Source: FEN-1191 sp035502275 (lineage in GTDB: Bacteria; Pseudomonadota; Gammaproteobacteria; Steroidobacterales; Steroidobacteraceae). From it: a DNA stretch of 64,000 nt. The translations under genes were made by a program, and so were the position numbers. This document shows positions 9,022 to 17,141 of the stretch, piece after piece (within the stretch, counting starts at the first letter, position 1; the number at the start of each line of letters is the position of its first letter). The DNA lies in the NCBI GenBank assembly GCA_035502275.1, contig DATJUN010000105.1:65482-129481 (forward strand), read 5' to 3'. Under the pieces are notes generated by a model. That model was not told where the DNA came from, searched no databases, and saw only the letters and a program-made list of their open reading frames with translations.

Positions 9022-10548
9022 ATGTCACTGTACCTGCCGTTAGCCTTTCTGCTGCTGCAACTGGGTGTCCTGACCCTGTTTGGACCTGCAGTCACCGGGC
9101 CGGCAGCCTATATCCTGATGGTGAGCGCACCGCTGCTCGCGGCGGCGGCGACCTTCTGGCGCGGGCGGATGCACCTCACCGCAGTGCGCTTCGGGTGGTA
9201 CGCGCTGTCCCTGTCGTTGACCATCTGGGCGATCGGCGCATGGGACAACCTGTGGCAGGAGATGATCCTGCACCACAAGGACGAAATGTACCGCACCAGC
9301 ATGGAGGCCTTCAGCCTGGCGGTCGTCCCCACGACTTTCCTGGTCGCCAGCGATTGGCGGCTGCACGGCCGACAGCTGTTGCGGGTGGTCGATGCGCTGG
9401 TGGCACTTGCGCTCGGCTGTACCTACTTTCAATACACCTGGACCATGATCCACGAGCAGGCCGCGCCGACCGAAGCCGGAGTGAGCTACCTGGTCTGGCT
9501 GCTGGATTTTCAGAATCTGTACCTGGTGCTCGGAGCGCTCGTGCGCTGGTACGTCGCCGAAGACAGCGACGAGCGCGATCTGTTCAAAGCTCTGTCGGTG
9601 CACCTGGGCGTCTACTTCCTCATCGTCTTCGTCAATGACCATTACTTCGCCGGTAATCCCGCCTTCGGACCCGAATACGGCACGATCGTCACGTTGGCGT
9701 TCGCGGTCCTGTGTGGCTTCGCATTGCGCGGACCAACCCTGCAGCCGGTGCGACGGGTCAATCCGGCCCTGGTGCGCACGGTGCGCAGTGGCATTCCGAT
9801 CCTGCTGGCGCTCGCCCTGCTCACGGCCTCCCTGCTTCTGATCCGGGTGGAGTATCTGTGGGGTTGCGCCGGCATCATGCTCGCGGTGCTCGGGATCGCC
9901 GTACGCACGACCCTGATCCAGGTGCATCATATCGAGCACAGAGAAGCCCTGAAGAGAGAAGCGTCGGCGCTGCAGACCATCGCGTGGACCGATGCGTTGA
10001 CCGGCGTACCGAATCGGCATTTCTTCACCGAGGCCCTGAAGCGCGCCTGGCGCGATGAACGCCGCGCGATGCATCAGTCGATCCTGATGATCGACATCGA
10101 CCATTTCAAAATGCTCAATGACCGCTACGGTCATCCCGTGGGCGATGGCTGTCTGCGGGAAGTCGCGCACGTCCTGCAGCAAGGCCTGGCTCGACCCCAC
10201 GACGTCCTGGCGCGTTATGGTGGCGAGGAGTTCATCGTGCTGCTGCGCGACTGCACTGCGGGCGGCGCACAGCTGGTCGCGGAACGATTGCGCAGCGCTG
10301 TGCAGCAGCTGCGAATCGCCAACAGCAGCAGTCCCGAGCTGATGGTCACGGTCAGCATCGGTGTCGCCAGCGGCGCGCTGAGCGATGCTGCTTCGGCTGA
10401 ACGGCTGGTCGAGGCCGCCGATCGTGCCCTCTATGAGGCCAAGATAAGCGGTCGTAATCGCGTGGTGCTGGCGACCGGGCCCAGCGATGCTGACGCCGCG
10501 ACAGAAGCCAGTCTCACTGCGCGCTATCGGCGATTACGGGTGCAGTAA
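9022..10548 (+). CDS. Membrane diguanylate cyclase (GGDEF)
   Basis: A 508-residue protein that should make cyclic di-GMP from two GTP. About eight N-terminal hydrophobic helices (residues 1-310) form a membrane sensor of no known ligand. The GGDEF domain follows: DALTGVPNRHFF, DIDHFKMLNDRYGHPVGD and the active-site loop RYGGEEF at about residues 398-404. An inhibitory I-site RxxD (RPHD) lies five residues before the GGEEF loop, so product inhibition is expected. There is no EAL domain. It is a single transcription unit. Confidence 0.93.
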   Translation: MSLYLPLAFLLLQLGVLTLFGPAVTGPAAYILMVSAPLLAAAATFWRGRMHLTAVRFGWYALSLSLTIWAIGAWDNLWQEMILHHKDEMYRTSMEAFSLAVVPTTFLVASDWRLHGRQLLRVVDALVALALGCTYFQYTWTMIHEQAAPTEAGVSYLVWLLDFQNLYLVLGALVRWYVAEDSDERDLFKALSVHLGVYFLIVFVNDHYFAGNPAFGPEYGTIVTLAFAVLCGFALRGPTLQPVRRVNPALVRTVRSGIPILLALALLTASLLLIRVEYLWGCAGIMLAVLGIAVRTTLIQVHHIEHREALKREASALQTIAWTDALTGVPNRHFFTEALKRAWRDERRAMHQSILMIDIDHFKMLNDRYGHPVGDGCLREVAHVLQQGLARPHDVLARYGGEEFIVLLRDCTAGGAQLVAERLRSAVQQLRIANSSSPELMVTVSIGVASGALSDAASAERLVEAADRALYEAKISGRNRVVLATGPSDADAATEASLTARYRRLRVQ

Positions 10549-10595
10549 CGCCGCCTCCGCGGCGCATGCAAGCACCCCCTCGCATTGCGCGTCCG

Positions 10596-11156
10596 TCACG
10601 CGACGTCTGCGATCGGAGCAGCGTTTCTGGAAGCCGCCGCTCTTCTCTCCACACGGCTCCAGCGGTGCGGGACAGTTTCGAGCAAGGGCACGTCATTTAC
10701 ATTTGCCAGCGCGATCATCACCCTGAACAGCGTAGCCAGGCACGTGTCGAGCATGGTGTGAGAGGGATAATTCTCGTTGTCGTCAAAGGCTTCTGCCGCC
10801 TTGGACATCTCGCCGACAATCTCGACGTAGGCGCCCATGAGTGCCTGCGAGCTTTGCAGGTGCGACAGGGAGGTCGGCCGGCCCGCTCCGGCGAGCCTTG
10901 GAGATTTTCCAAGCGCGTTCGCGATGGCGAGCAGAATGATGAAGGAATCCGTTATCAGTCGCTGAACGGCGTCCGCATCCTCCAGGCGAAACGACTTGAG
11001 CAATCTGCCCTGATACTTCGCCAGATGCAGGACGAAATTGACCAGCCGGCGCTGCATCGGCAGCGCCGCAATGTCGGCATGCGCGCGGGCGTCATGACGG
11101 AACTGCTCATCCTGAAGCCAGTCCATGTCGGCCGCCGACAGTACGTTCATTGACAT
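10596..11156 (-). CDS. Uncharacterised alpha-helical protein paired with MerR-like regulator
   Basis: A 186-residue soluble protein starting at ATG 11156 (MSMNVLSAADMDWL); ATG at 11150 is an alternative. It has no signal or membrane segment and looks largely helical: LVNFVLHLAKYQGRLLKSF, DAVQRLITDSFIILLAIANAL and GAYVEIVGEMSKAAEAFDD. The acidic pattern E-I-V-G-E-M-S-K-A is loosely reminiscent of all-alpha NTP pyrophosphatases (MazG-like), but this is a guess. It begins 8 bases after the stop of the MerR-like gene and so is almost certainly cotranscribed with it. Confidence 0.7.
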   Translation of the reverse strand: MSMNVLSAADMDWLQDEQFRHDARAHADIAALPMQRRLVNFVLHLAKYQGRLLKSFRLEDADAVQRLITDSFIILLAIANALGKSPRLAGAGRPTSLSHLQSSQALMGAYVEIVGEMSKAAEAFDDNENYPSHTMLDTCLATLFRVMIALANVNDVPLLETVPHRWSRVERRAAASRNAAPIADVA

Positions 11157-11164
11157 GGTCGGCC

Positions 11165-11626
11165 CTATGCGCAACTCGATGAGCGCGTCAGCCGCGCTGC
11201 GGACTGCGGTCGACTCGCTTGGGGAAGCTGGCTGGCGTCCAGCACGAAGTGAAACGCCAGCTGTCCGTCGGCGCTCAGATCGACCAGCGACTGGCCCGGC
11301 TCTGCAACGTACACCCCACTGCCCACGATGGCGATCGCGCGGCTTTGAAACGCCGCCAGCGGCACCGCCTTGAGCTTCTGACGCAACGTGCCGAGCGCCC
11401 GACGCAGGGCAATGACCGACACCCCCGCCCCCAGTAGCGTGGCGACTGCACGGCCCAGCAGCAGATCGGCATAGGAAAACTTGCGCACCAGCCCCCGGCG
11501 TCGCTGCGTGGAGAGGGTCGGTTCCAGAACTCCATACCGGCACAGGTAATTGACCATGTGGTTGGAGAGCCTCGCGTAGCGCACCAGGTCAGCGGTCGTG
11601 AAGTGCTCTTTGACGACATCGCTCAC
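11165..11626 (-). CDS. MerR-like transcriptional regulator
   Basis: A 153-residue protein with an N-terminal winged-helix domain of MerR type: FTTADLVRYARLSNHMVNYLCRYGVLEPTLSTQRRRGLVRKFSYADLLLGRAVATLLGAGVSVIALRRAL. The C-terminal part (AIAIVGSGVYVAEPGQSLVDLSADGQLAFHFVLD) resembles no effector domain I know. I chose GTG at 11626, which has AGGAG seven bases upstream; an open frame continues to 11728 but without a ribosome-binding site. It lies directly downstream of the GAGTAT-N6-ATACTC repeat and heads a two-gene unit. Confidence 0.78.
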   Translation of the reverse strand: MSDVVKEHFTTADLVRYARLSNHMVNYLCRYGVLEPTLSTQRRRGLVRKFSYADLLLGRAVATLLGAGVSVIALRRALGTLRQKLKAVPLAAFQSRAIAIVGSGVYVAEPGQSLVDLSADGQLAFHFVLDASQLPQASRPQSAARLTRSSSCA

Positions 11627-11653
11627 TGGTACACTCCTGCCGCTATCTGAATT

Positions 11654-11671
11654 GAGTATAGAGCGATACTC
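11654..11671. promoter_or_regulatory. Inverted repeat, candidate operator of the MerR-like regulator
   Basis: GAGTAT (11654..11659) and ATACTC (11666..11671) form a perfect 6-base inverted repeat with a 6-base spacer, placed 28 bases before the GTG of the MerR-like gene and inside the gap shared with the divergent sigma factor gene. The position fits an autoregulatory site; this is inference. Confidence 0.5.
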
Positions 11672-11807
11672 TGTAGCGCAGGCTCCCGTGGCGGCAAAGT
11701 GTGATGGGGTTCTCGTTTCCCCCCGCACCGGGAGACCGCCGGCACCCAGAGCACCGCTTGCGATCTCCGGCGTTCAATATTTCCGCGGCTCGCGCGTCTA
11801 TCCCCGT

Positions 11808-12395
11808 ATGCAGGATGCTGCTCCGCTCGCGCCTCTGTCCGACGTGTCTCGAGCACGGCTGGCAGCCGCGGCGACGGCGTTACTGCCACGGCTGCGCGAC
11901 TTCGTGCGTCGGCGCATCGACAACCTGAGTGATGCCGATGACATCGTACAGGAGGCGCTCTATGAGATGGTCGCAGCCGCGCGGCTCACCGAACCCATCG
12001 TGAACATGGCGGCGTGGCTGCAGCGCGTGGCGCGCAATCGCATCATCGATCGCTACCGCGCACGAGCCCGCGAAGTCGCACCCGGAGAGCGGCAGCACGG
12101 CGAGCCCGAACGTCTGTTCGAAGAGCTGCTGGCGCAGTTGCCGGCACCGTCGACGGACGACCCGGTGGCCGCCTATGAGCGCGACTTCCTGCTCGAGGAG
12201 CTGGCGGCGGCGCTGGCCGAGCTACCGCCCGAGCAACGTGATGTGTTCGTCGCGCACGAAATCGATGGACGCAGCTTCCGGGAGCTGGCCGTGGCCTCCG
12301 GCGAGAGCATCAACACGCTTCTGGGCCGCAAGCACGCCGCGGTGCTGCACCTGCGGCAGCGACTGGCTGAACTGCGAGAGATATTCGACACGTGA
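11808..12395 (+). CDS. Sigma-70 family (ECF-like) RNA polymerase sigma factor
   Basis: A 195-residue sigma factor. Region 2 is visible in LRDFVRRRIDNLSDADDIVQEALYEMV and AWLQRVARNRIIDRYRARAREV; region 4 in ALAELPPEQRDVFVAHEIDGRSFRELAVASGESINTLLGRKHAAVLHLRQRL. The chosen start is ATG 11808 (MQDAAPL); upstream codons show no family similarity. The next gene, a small membrane protein 12 bases downstream, takes the place where an anti-sigma factor often sits. The signal sensed is unknown. Confidence 0.88.
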   Translation: MQDAAPLAPLSDVSRARLAAAATALLPRLRDFVRRRIDNLSDADDIVQEALYEMVAAARLTEPIVNMAAWLQRVARNRIIDRYRARAREVAPGERQHGEPERLFEELLAQLPAPSTDDPVAAYERDFLLEELAAALAELPPEQRDVFVAHEIDGRSFRELAVASGESINTLLGRKHAAVLHLRQRLAELREIFDT

Positions 12396-12407
12396 GGACA
12401 GGAAATC

Positions 12408-12743
12408 ATGCGACGTTTCTGGATCGGTAGAGCAGTAAGAGGAATAGCCCTCGCCGCGGTGGCGGTGCTCATCTTTGGTTTTCTGGTGATGTGGCTGTGG
12501 AACTGGCTGTTGCCAGCCCTGGCAGGGTGGCACCGCATCGCCTTCGGGCAGGCCGTGGGATTGCTGGTGCTGTGCCGGATCCTGTTCGGCGGGATCCGCG
12601 GCCGGGGAGGATGGGGCTGGCGTCACCGCATGCAGGAGCGCTTCGCGCAGCTCTCCCCGGAGGAGCGCGAGCGCTTTCGGGAGCGCTTGCATCGGTGCGG
12701 AGCCGGTCCGGCGCGCACCCCCCCATCCGCCGGGGCGGCCTGA
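12408..12743 (+). CDS. Small membrane protein downstream of sigma factor
   Basis: A 111-residue protein with two hydrophobic helices (GIALAAVAVLIFGFLVMWLWNWLLPAL and AFGQAVGLLVLCRILFGGI) and a charged helical tail ERFAQLSPEERERFRERLHR, like the tail of small proteins found beside sigma factors and Spy/CpxP-type stress proteins. AGGA precedes the ATG, 12 bases after the sigma stop, so the two are one operon. It may tether or regulate the sigma factor, but no anti-sigma motif is seen. Confidence 0.7.
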   Translation: MRRFWIGRAVRGIALAAVAVLIFGFLVMWLWNWLLPALAGWHRIAFGQAVGLLVLCRILFGGIRGRGGWGWRHRMQERFAQLSPEERERFRERLHRCGAGPARTPPSAGAA

Positions 12744-12758
12744 GGCAGCGCCATTGCC

Positions 12759-14336
12759 TCAATGATCCGCGTCGACGGGCTGACGCCAATCCACCGCGCC
12801 GAAATGGCTCTGGCCCAGCAGCGTGTAACCGATGCTGACGGTGCCCAGCGTCTGGTGCGACGTCGGCAGGCTCGCGTAAGTCCCGACCCGGTTGGACTCG
12901 GAATATCTCAGTGTGATGCCATGCAGGCCGTACACACGCAGCGTCAGCGCCACGTCGCCCCGGCTGATGTGCTCGGACCCGGTGCTTTCCGTCGCACCAA
13001 ATCTGCTGATGTAATACTCGCGAAAAGCGGTGTCGATCAGAACGCGATCACCGAACATCAGGCGCAGCGTGGCCAGCGCCTGAGGTGCAATGCCATAGTG
13101 ATAGTCGCGCTGCCCGTCGCCCAGTGGACCGGCCGATTCGACGCCCGCGCCGTGAATGACACCGCCGCCGGCGTATCCGAAACCACCCAGAGCCGAGCCC
13201 TGCAGCGCGACCGAGCGGGACAACCACCACTGAGCCGTCGTCCCGAGCGAGAGTGCCGTGCTGGAGACCCGAAAAATCTGCGGCGATACATAGTCGTAGG
13301 TGCCGTAGAGCCCCCAGATGCCCCGGTAATTGCTCCCCCCGTCATATGAGGTGCCGTAGAGCAGACCGCGGCTGAAGATGGACTCGAAGATGTTGGCCGA
13401 CGAGGCATTGAACTGGAAGTCAAAGTAGTCGAATGGACGCTCATATGAGTAACCCGGCTTGCCCGGCAGCCCATAGCTCATGGTGAACTCGATGCTGCCT
13501 TCGTGACGCTTGTAGGTCTGGAAGGTCGGTGGCGCGGTCAGGTCCGCGTTGGTGTTTACATTGGAGTGAAAGTGCGGGCTCAGGCTGTAGCCCACGTCCA
13601 GCCTGGTGAAGACCGCGGGATCGTTGCTGGGGAAAACACCGCTGAATCGATCCCCATATACCAGGCGATTGAAACCCGTAGGCGGAGAGATCGCCGCCGC
13701 CAGCCACTCACGCCAGGCGCCGGGCGAGCCGCCAGAACCGCTCTCCAGCAGCAGACTTGCCATGCGAAACAGCGGCTCTCCGAAGAATAGCCCCCCCACC
13801 CCGGTTGCGATCTGATCATTGATCGATGGCCACGTGGTCTCGCCCGTTTCCTCCCAAAGCAGGCTTCCCGACAGTGTATAGGCAGCGGATTGCCAGAAAT
13901 CGAGCCCCGCCGAGCGCGCAAACGCCTGGTAAGTGGCCCCTTCGTACGGGTGCAGAAACTGGTTGGTGGAAAACTTGTCGTTGTCCACCACCCATTTGTG
14001 GCCCACGTTGTGACGGAAATCCGTCAAGGGGTTCTCGTAGGTCAGATGATCGATGGCGTAATGGTCGAAGCGATTGAGCAGCAATTCGTAACCGGCAATC
14101 TCGTACGCCGGCACCGCAAAGCTCCTGCCATCCCCCACTCCCCAGCCGGCGACCGGCGTAGGTGCTTTCGCTGCGAATGCCGTGGGCGCCTGTGTCTGTG
14201 ACTGTGTTTGTGTTTGTGTCTGCGCGTCCGCGTTGCCGTTGGAGCCGTTCTGTGCCAGGGCCGGAGCACACGCGCACAGCGCGATGAGGCCGACGATACG
14301 CATCCGCAGACCATTGGCCTTGGGCATCGCACGCAC
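12759..14336 (-). CDS. DUF3943 outer-membrane protein
   Basis: A 525-residue protein with a signal peptide (MRIVGLIALCACAPALAQ at the inner methionine) and a Q-T repeat linker (QTQTQTQSQTQ). The DUF3943 block is clear: FSTNQFLHPYEGATYQAFARSAGLDFWQSAAYTLSGSLLWEETGE, then SINDQIATGVGGLFFGE. The rest is rich in alternating aromatic strands with a final-strand pattern, as expected of a beta-barrel. The family is predicted to sit in the outer membrane, with unknown function. A tandem 12-base repeat lies upstream of its start. Confidence 0.82.
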   Translation of the reverse strand: MRAMPKANGLRMRIVGLIALCACAPALAQNGSNGNADAQTQTQTQSQTQAPTAFAAKAPTPVAGWGVGDGRSFAVPAYEIAGYELLLNRFDHYAIDHLTYENPLTDFRHNVGHKWVVDNDKFSTNQFLHPYEGATYQAFARSAGLDFWQSAAYTLSGSLLWEETGETTWPSINDQIATGVGGLFFGEPLFRMASLLLESGSGGSPGAWREWLAAAISPPTGFNRLVYGDRFSGVFPSNDPAVFTRLDVGYSLSPHFHSNVNTNADLTAPPTFQTYKRHEGSIEFTMSYGLPGKPGYSYERPFDYFDFQFNASSANIFESIFSRGLLYGTSYDGGSNYRGIWGLYGTYDYVSPQIFRVSSTALSLGTTAQWWLSRSVALQGSALGGFGYAGGGVIHGAGVESAGPLGDGQRDYHYGIAPQALATLRLMFGDRVLIDTAFREYYISRFGATESTGSEHISRGDVALTLRVYGLHGITLRYSESNRVGTYASLPTSHQTLGTVSIGYTLLGQSHFGAVDWRQPVDADH

Positions 14337-14409
14337 TATAGGCGCGCGGATCGGGCCGCAATGTCAGCCGGCTCTGATTCAACGAGCCGGCGACATCGTC
14401 AAAAAGCTG

Positions 14410-14433
14410 AGCGTGACATACAGCGTGACATAC
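14410..14433. repeat. Perfect 12-base tandem repeat upstream of DUF3943 gene
   Basis: AGCGTGACATAC occurs twice head to tail (14410..14421 and 14422..14433) in the 100-base gap between the start of the DUF3943 gene and the stop of the amidohydrolase. On the minus strand it is about 75 bases before the DUF3943 start. Direct repeats here could be a regulator half-site pair, but no known regulator matches. Confidence 0.5.
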
Positions 14434-14436
14434 AAT

Positions 14437-15954
14437 CTAAACCGTGCGGTCGGGTGATCGCAGATTCACGTAGCCATAGCGGCGGTTGCTCGGTGAGGCC
14501 CCCTGCTGCAGATACTCGGCTCTGCGCGCACTGAACTGATCGTTGGCGATTGCGGCACTGGCAGTCGCCACATCAATGCCATAGAGGCGTGCATTGTTGC
14601 CCGAGAAGATCGCAGTCTTTACCGGCCCGTCGGCGGCACCGAGCGGGGCGTAACCGAATTTCTTCTGCAGATCTTCCGGGATTTCCAGCCGACGCAGCCC
14701 CTCGATCTGCCATTGCGGCGAGCCCGTCCAGAGCGCGTCGGTGCCCCAGCAGACGCGCTCCACGCCCAGCCCCTTGATGAGCGTGCCCATCAGTGCGGCG
14801 CATACGCGCGGCTCGGCCACCAGGGTATGGGCGAAGAGCTGTCCGACGTCCCCGTAGACATTCTGCACACCGTAAGCCGCGGGGATTTCGGAGAGATCCG
14901 TGACCCAGCTGATTCGACCGGTGCGCTCGAATTCCGCCAGCGCGACCGCTGGATCGTCACCGACGTGGCGGTAGCCTGAGTGATAGATGATGAAGTTGAG
15001 CTGCGGCCAGTCCCTGGCGGCCTGACCGACATCGGAGACATCGACGTAGCCGCGCAGACGCGGATACTGCCGCTCTACGGAGGGTGGGAAGAGCCCCTTG
15101 TGTACGCAGACGTTCTGGATACCTGCCTTCACCATCTTTTCATAGGCAGGGTAAACGAGCTTCTCATCATCCATGCGCCAGGGGTAATGGCTGAGAGCCT
15201 TATGGGTGTTATCGCCAATGGTGTATCCCTTGCAGGACTCGGGCCTGAGCGCGAAGCCGGCGTCCATCTGTTCCAGCCAGCCCGGCTGTCCGGGCGTAAA
15301 GACCATGTGTGACAGCAGACGCCGGCTGCCCGCGCTCCGATTCAGACGGCTACGCGCCTGCGCCATCTGTTCATTGGTCAGAAACCAGTCGCGCGCGATG
15401 TCGGAGGGAGCCGAGGAGATCAGCGCGATCTTGGTATCGCTGTCCAGATAGATCTCTTTGACGTAGTTGGCGTACTTCAGGTCATCGAGCGTCTGCTCCC
15501 GGTCGCCAATCTCCTGGTTCCACCCCGCCTTGCCGACGGCCTCACGCATCGCGACGAACTGCGTCAGACGCGTATCATCACGCAGGAAATGAGTATGCAT
15601 ATCCATGATGAACTGGCTTCTGAGCGCATCGGCGCGCGCCTGGGCGCGCTCGGGCTCGGCAGCCTCTGCCCTGGACACATCGAATAAGCCGCCATAGACC
15701 TGGTTCATCGCCAGAAAGGAGGCGGCCATACCGGCAGCGCTGCGAAAGAAGCTGCGTCGATTGAGATTCTGCCGACCTCCGAGCTCATCGGCCATGCTCA
15801 GCAGGCGCGCCTCGACCTCGCGTTGCCGCGCATTCTGCGGCTCCGGGTAGAACTCATCACTCGATACCACCTGGGTCGGTAAGGGCGTCTCGAGTTCCAG
15901 GGTCTCGGCGGGCGTCAATTCGGACAGTTCCTGGTCGCTGAGCAATCTGGTCAT
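14437..15954 (-). CDS. Amidohydrolase family protein with Tat-type signal
   Basis: A protein of about 505 residues in the amidohydrolase-2 (TIM-barrel metal hydrolase) group. Visible metal-site pieces are MDMHTHFLRDD (HxH near residue 120), the second block FIIYHSGYRHVGDD and the late WGTDALWTGSPQW aspartate. Before the barrel is NRRSFFRSAAGMAASFLAMN, a twin-arginine-like signal placed unusually far in (about residue 70), after an acidic N-terminal stretch. I chose ATG 15954 (MTRLLSDQEL). It is divergent to the MBL gene with about 100 bases between starts. The substrate is unknown. Confidence 0.85.
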   Translation of the reverse strand: MTRLLSDQELSELTPAETLELETPLPTQVVSSDEFYPEPQNARQREVEARLLSMADELGGRQNLNRRSFFRSAAGMAASFLAMNQVYGGLFDVSRAEAAEPERAQARADALRSQFIMDMHTHFLRDDTRLTQFVAMREAVGKAGWNQEIGDREQTLDDLKYANYVKEIYLDSDTKIALISSAPSDIARDWFLTNEQMAQARSRLNRSAGSRRLLSHMVFTPGQPGWLEQMDAGFALRPESCKGYTIGDNTHKALSHYPWRMDDEKLVYPAYEKMVKAGIQNVCVHKGLFPPSVERQYPRLRGYVDVSDVGQAARDWPQLNFIIYHSGYRHVGDDPAVALAEFERTGRISWVTDLSEIPAAYGVQNVYGDVGQLFAHTLVAEPRVCAALMGTLIKGLGVERVCWGTDALWTGSPQWQIEGLRRLEIPEDLQKKFGYAPLGAADGPVKTAIFSGNNARLYGIDVATASAAIANDQFSARRAEYLQQGASPSNRRYGYVNLRSPDRTV

Positions 15955-16051
15955 GGGCTGGTCCCCCGTTCTCTTCGCATGCCCGCCTGTCGTGCCGCAC
16001 AATGCAGGCGCCGCCGAAAAGCAGGCTGATCATATACTCAGGAGGAGCCCG

Positions 16052-17062
16052 GTGAGCCGCAGGGTCAACCCTTATTTCTCTGGCCGGCGCAGCGACCATT
16101 TCGATGGCCTGCGCTTCTTCAATCCGGGACACGACCCCACCGATCGTGACTTTCGCGATCTGCTGCGCTGGAAGCTCAAAGAAAAAGCCGCGGTGTGGGA
16201 GCGCTCGGTTCCGGTACACCAGAGCCGGCCGGCGATCAGCGTCACTGGCCTGCGCGCGACCATCGTCGGCCACGCGAGCGTGCTGATCCAGTCCGGTGGC
16301 CTGAATGTGCTGACGGATCCGATATGGTCCGATCGCGCGAGTCCCCTGCCATTCATCGGCCCCAAGCGCGTCGCGGCGCCCGGCATCGCCTTCGACGCGC
16401 TGCCACGGATCGACGCCGTACTGGTCAGCCACAACCACTACGACCATATGGATATCGCGACTCTGCGACGGCTGCATGGTTTGCACGCTCCGCTCATCGT
16501 CACCGCACTGGGTAATGACACCATCCTTCGACGCAGCATCCCGGGCGTGCGCGTCGCGGCGCGGGACTGGTGGGACAGCGTCGACATCGGCCAGGGCGGC
16601 ACTGTCACGATCGTGCCGGCTTACCATTGGTCGGCACGTTCTGGCCGCGATCGGCGCATGGCACTGTGGTGCGGCTTCATGCTCAGCACGCCAGGGGGCC
16701 GGGCTCACTTCGCGGGCGACACCGGCTACGGGGATGGACGCATCTTCCGCGATGTACGCAGCCGGCTCGGCAGACCCGATCTGGCACTCATACCGATTGG
16801 CGCCTACGCACCGCGCTGGTTCATGCGGGCACAGCACACTGATCCACCCGAAGCAGTCCAGATCCTGGAGGACCTCGAAGCCCGGCGCGCCCTGGGAATT
16901 CACTGGGGCGTCTTCCAGCTGACCGACGAGCGCCGGGATGAGCCGCCTGAGCTGCTGCTCGAAGCGCTTGCGAAACGGGGAATCGCACAGGATCGATTTC
17001 CAGCCGGCATTCCCGGCGTGAGTTATGAGCCGCTGCCAGCGGATCTGCGCACCGGTGCCTGA
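16052..17062 (+). CDS. MBL-fold metal-dependent hydrolase
   Basis: A 336-residue metallo-beta-lactamase-fold protein of the UlaG/NAPE-PLD-like group. Its opening NPYFSGRRSDHFDGLRFFNPG is typical of the family; the metal motif is SHNHYDHMD (HxHxDH), with further ligands in FAGDTGYGDG and the distal GIHWG. GTG at 16052 is preferred because GGAGGAG sits 5 bases before it; earlier codons lack similarity. No signal peptide is seen, so it is probably cytoplasmic. Related proteins hydrolyse phosphodiesters or lactones. Confidence 0.88.
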   Translation: MSRRVNPYFSGRRSDHFDGLRFFNPGHDPTDRDFRDLLRWKLKEKAAVWERSVPVHQSRPAISVTGLRATIVGHASVLIQSGGLNVLTDPIWSDRASPLPFIGPKRVAAPGIAFDALPRIDAVLVSHNHYDHMDIATLRRLHGLHAPLIVTALGNDTILRRSIPGVRVAARDWWDSVDIGQGGTVTIVPAYHWSARSGRDRRMALWCGFMLSTPGGRAHFAGDTGYGDGRIFRDVRSRLGRPDLALIPIGAYAPRWFMRAQHTDPPEAVQILEDLEARRALGIHWGVFQLTDERRDEPPELLLEALAKRGIAQDRFPAGIPGVSYEPLPADLRTGA

Positions 17063-17141
17063 CGGCAGGGCCGAGCCCAATGGAGGCCACAGGGGTTAAA
17101 CTTCCCCTCCCGTCCTGTTGTGACGCTTCACCGGATCTCGA

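Noticed and set aside
14182..14234. Short CA/GT-rich tract considered as a phase-variable microsatellite
   Set aside because: It encodes the QT-rich linker of the DUF3943 protein; repeats are short and imperfect, so slippage control is not convincing.
15857..17080. 407-codon minus-strand frame opposite the MBL gene
   Set aside because: The plus strand encodes a full MBL hydrolase with HxHxDH; the minus product has no recognisable domain.
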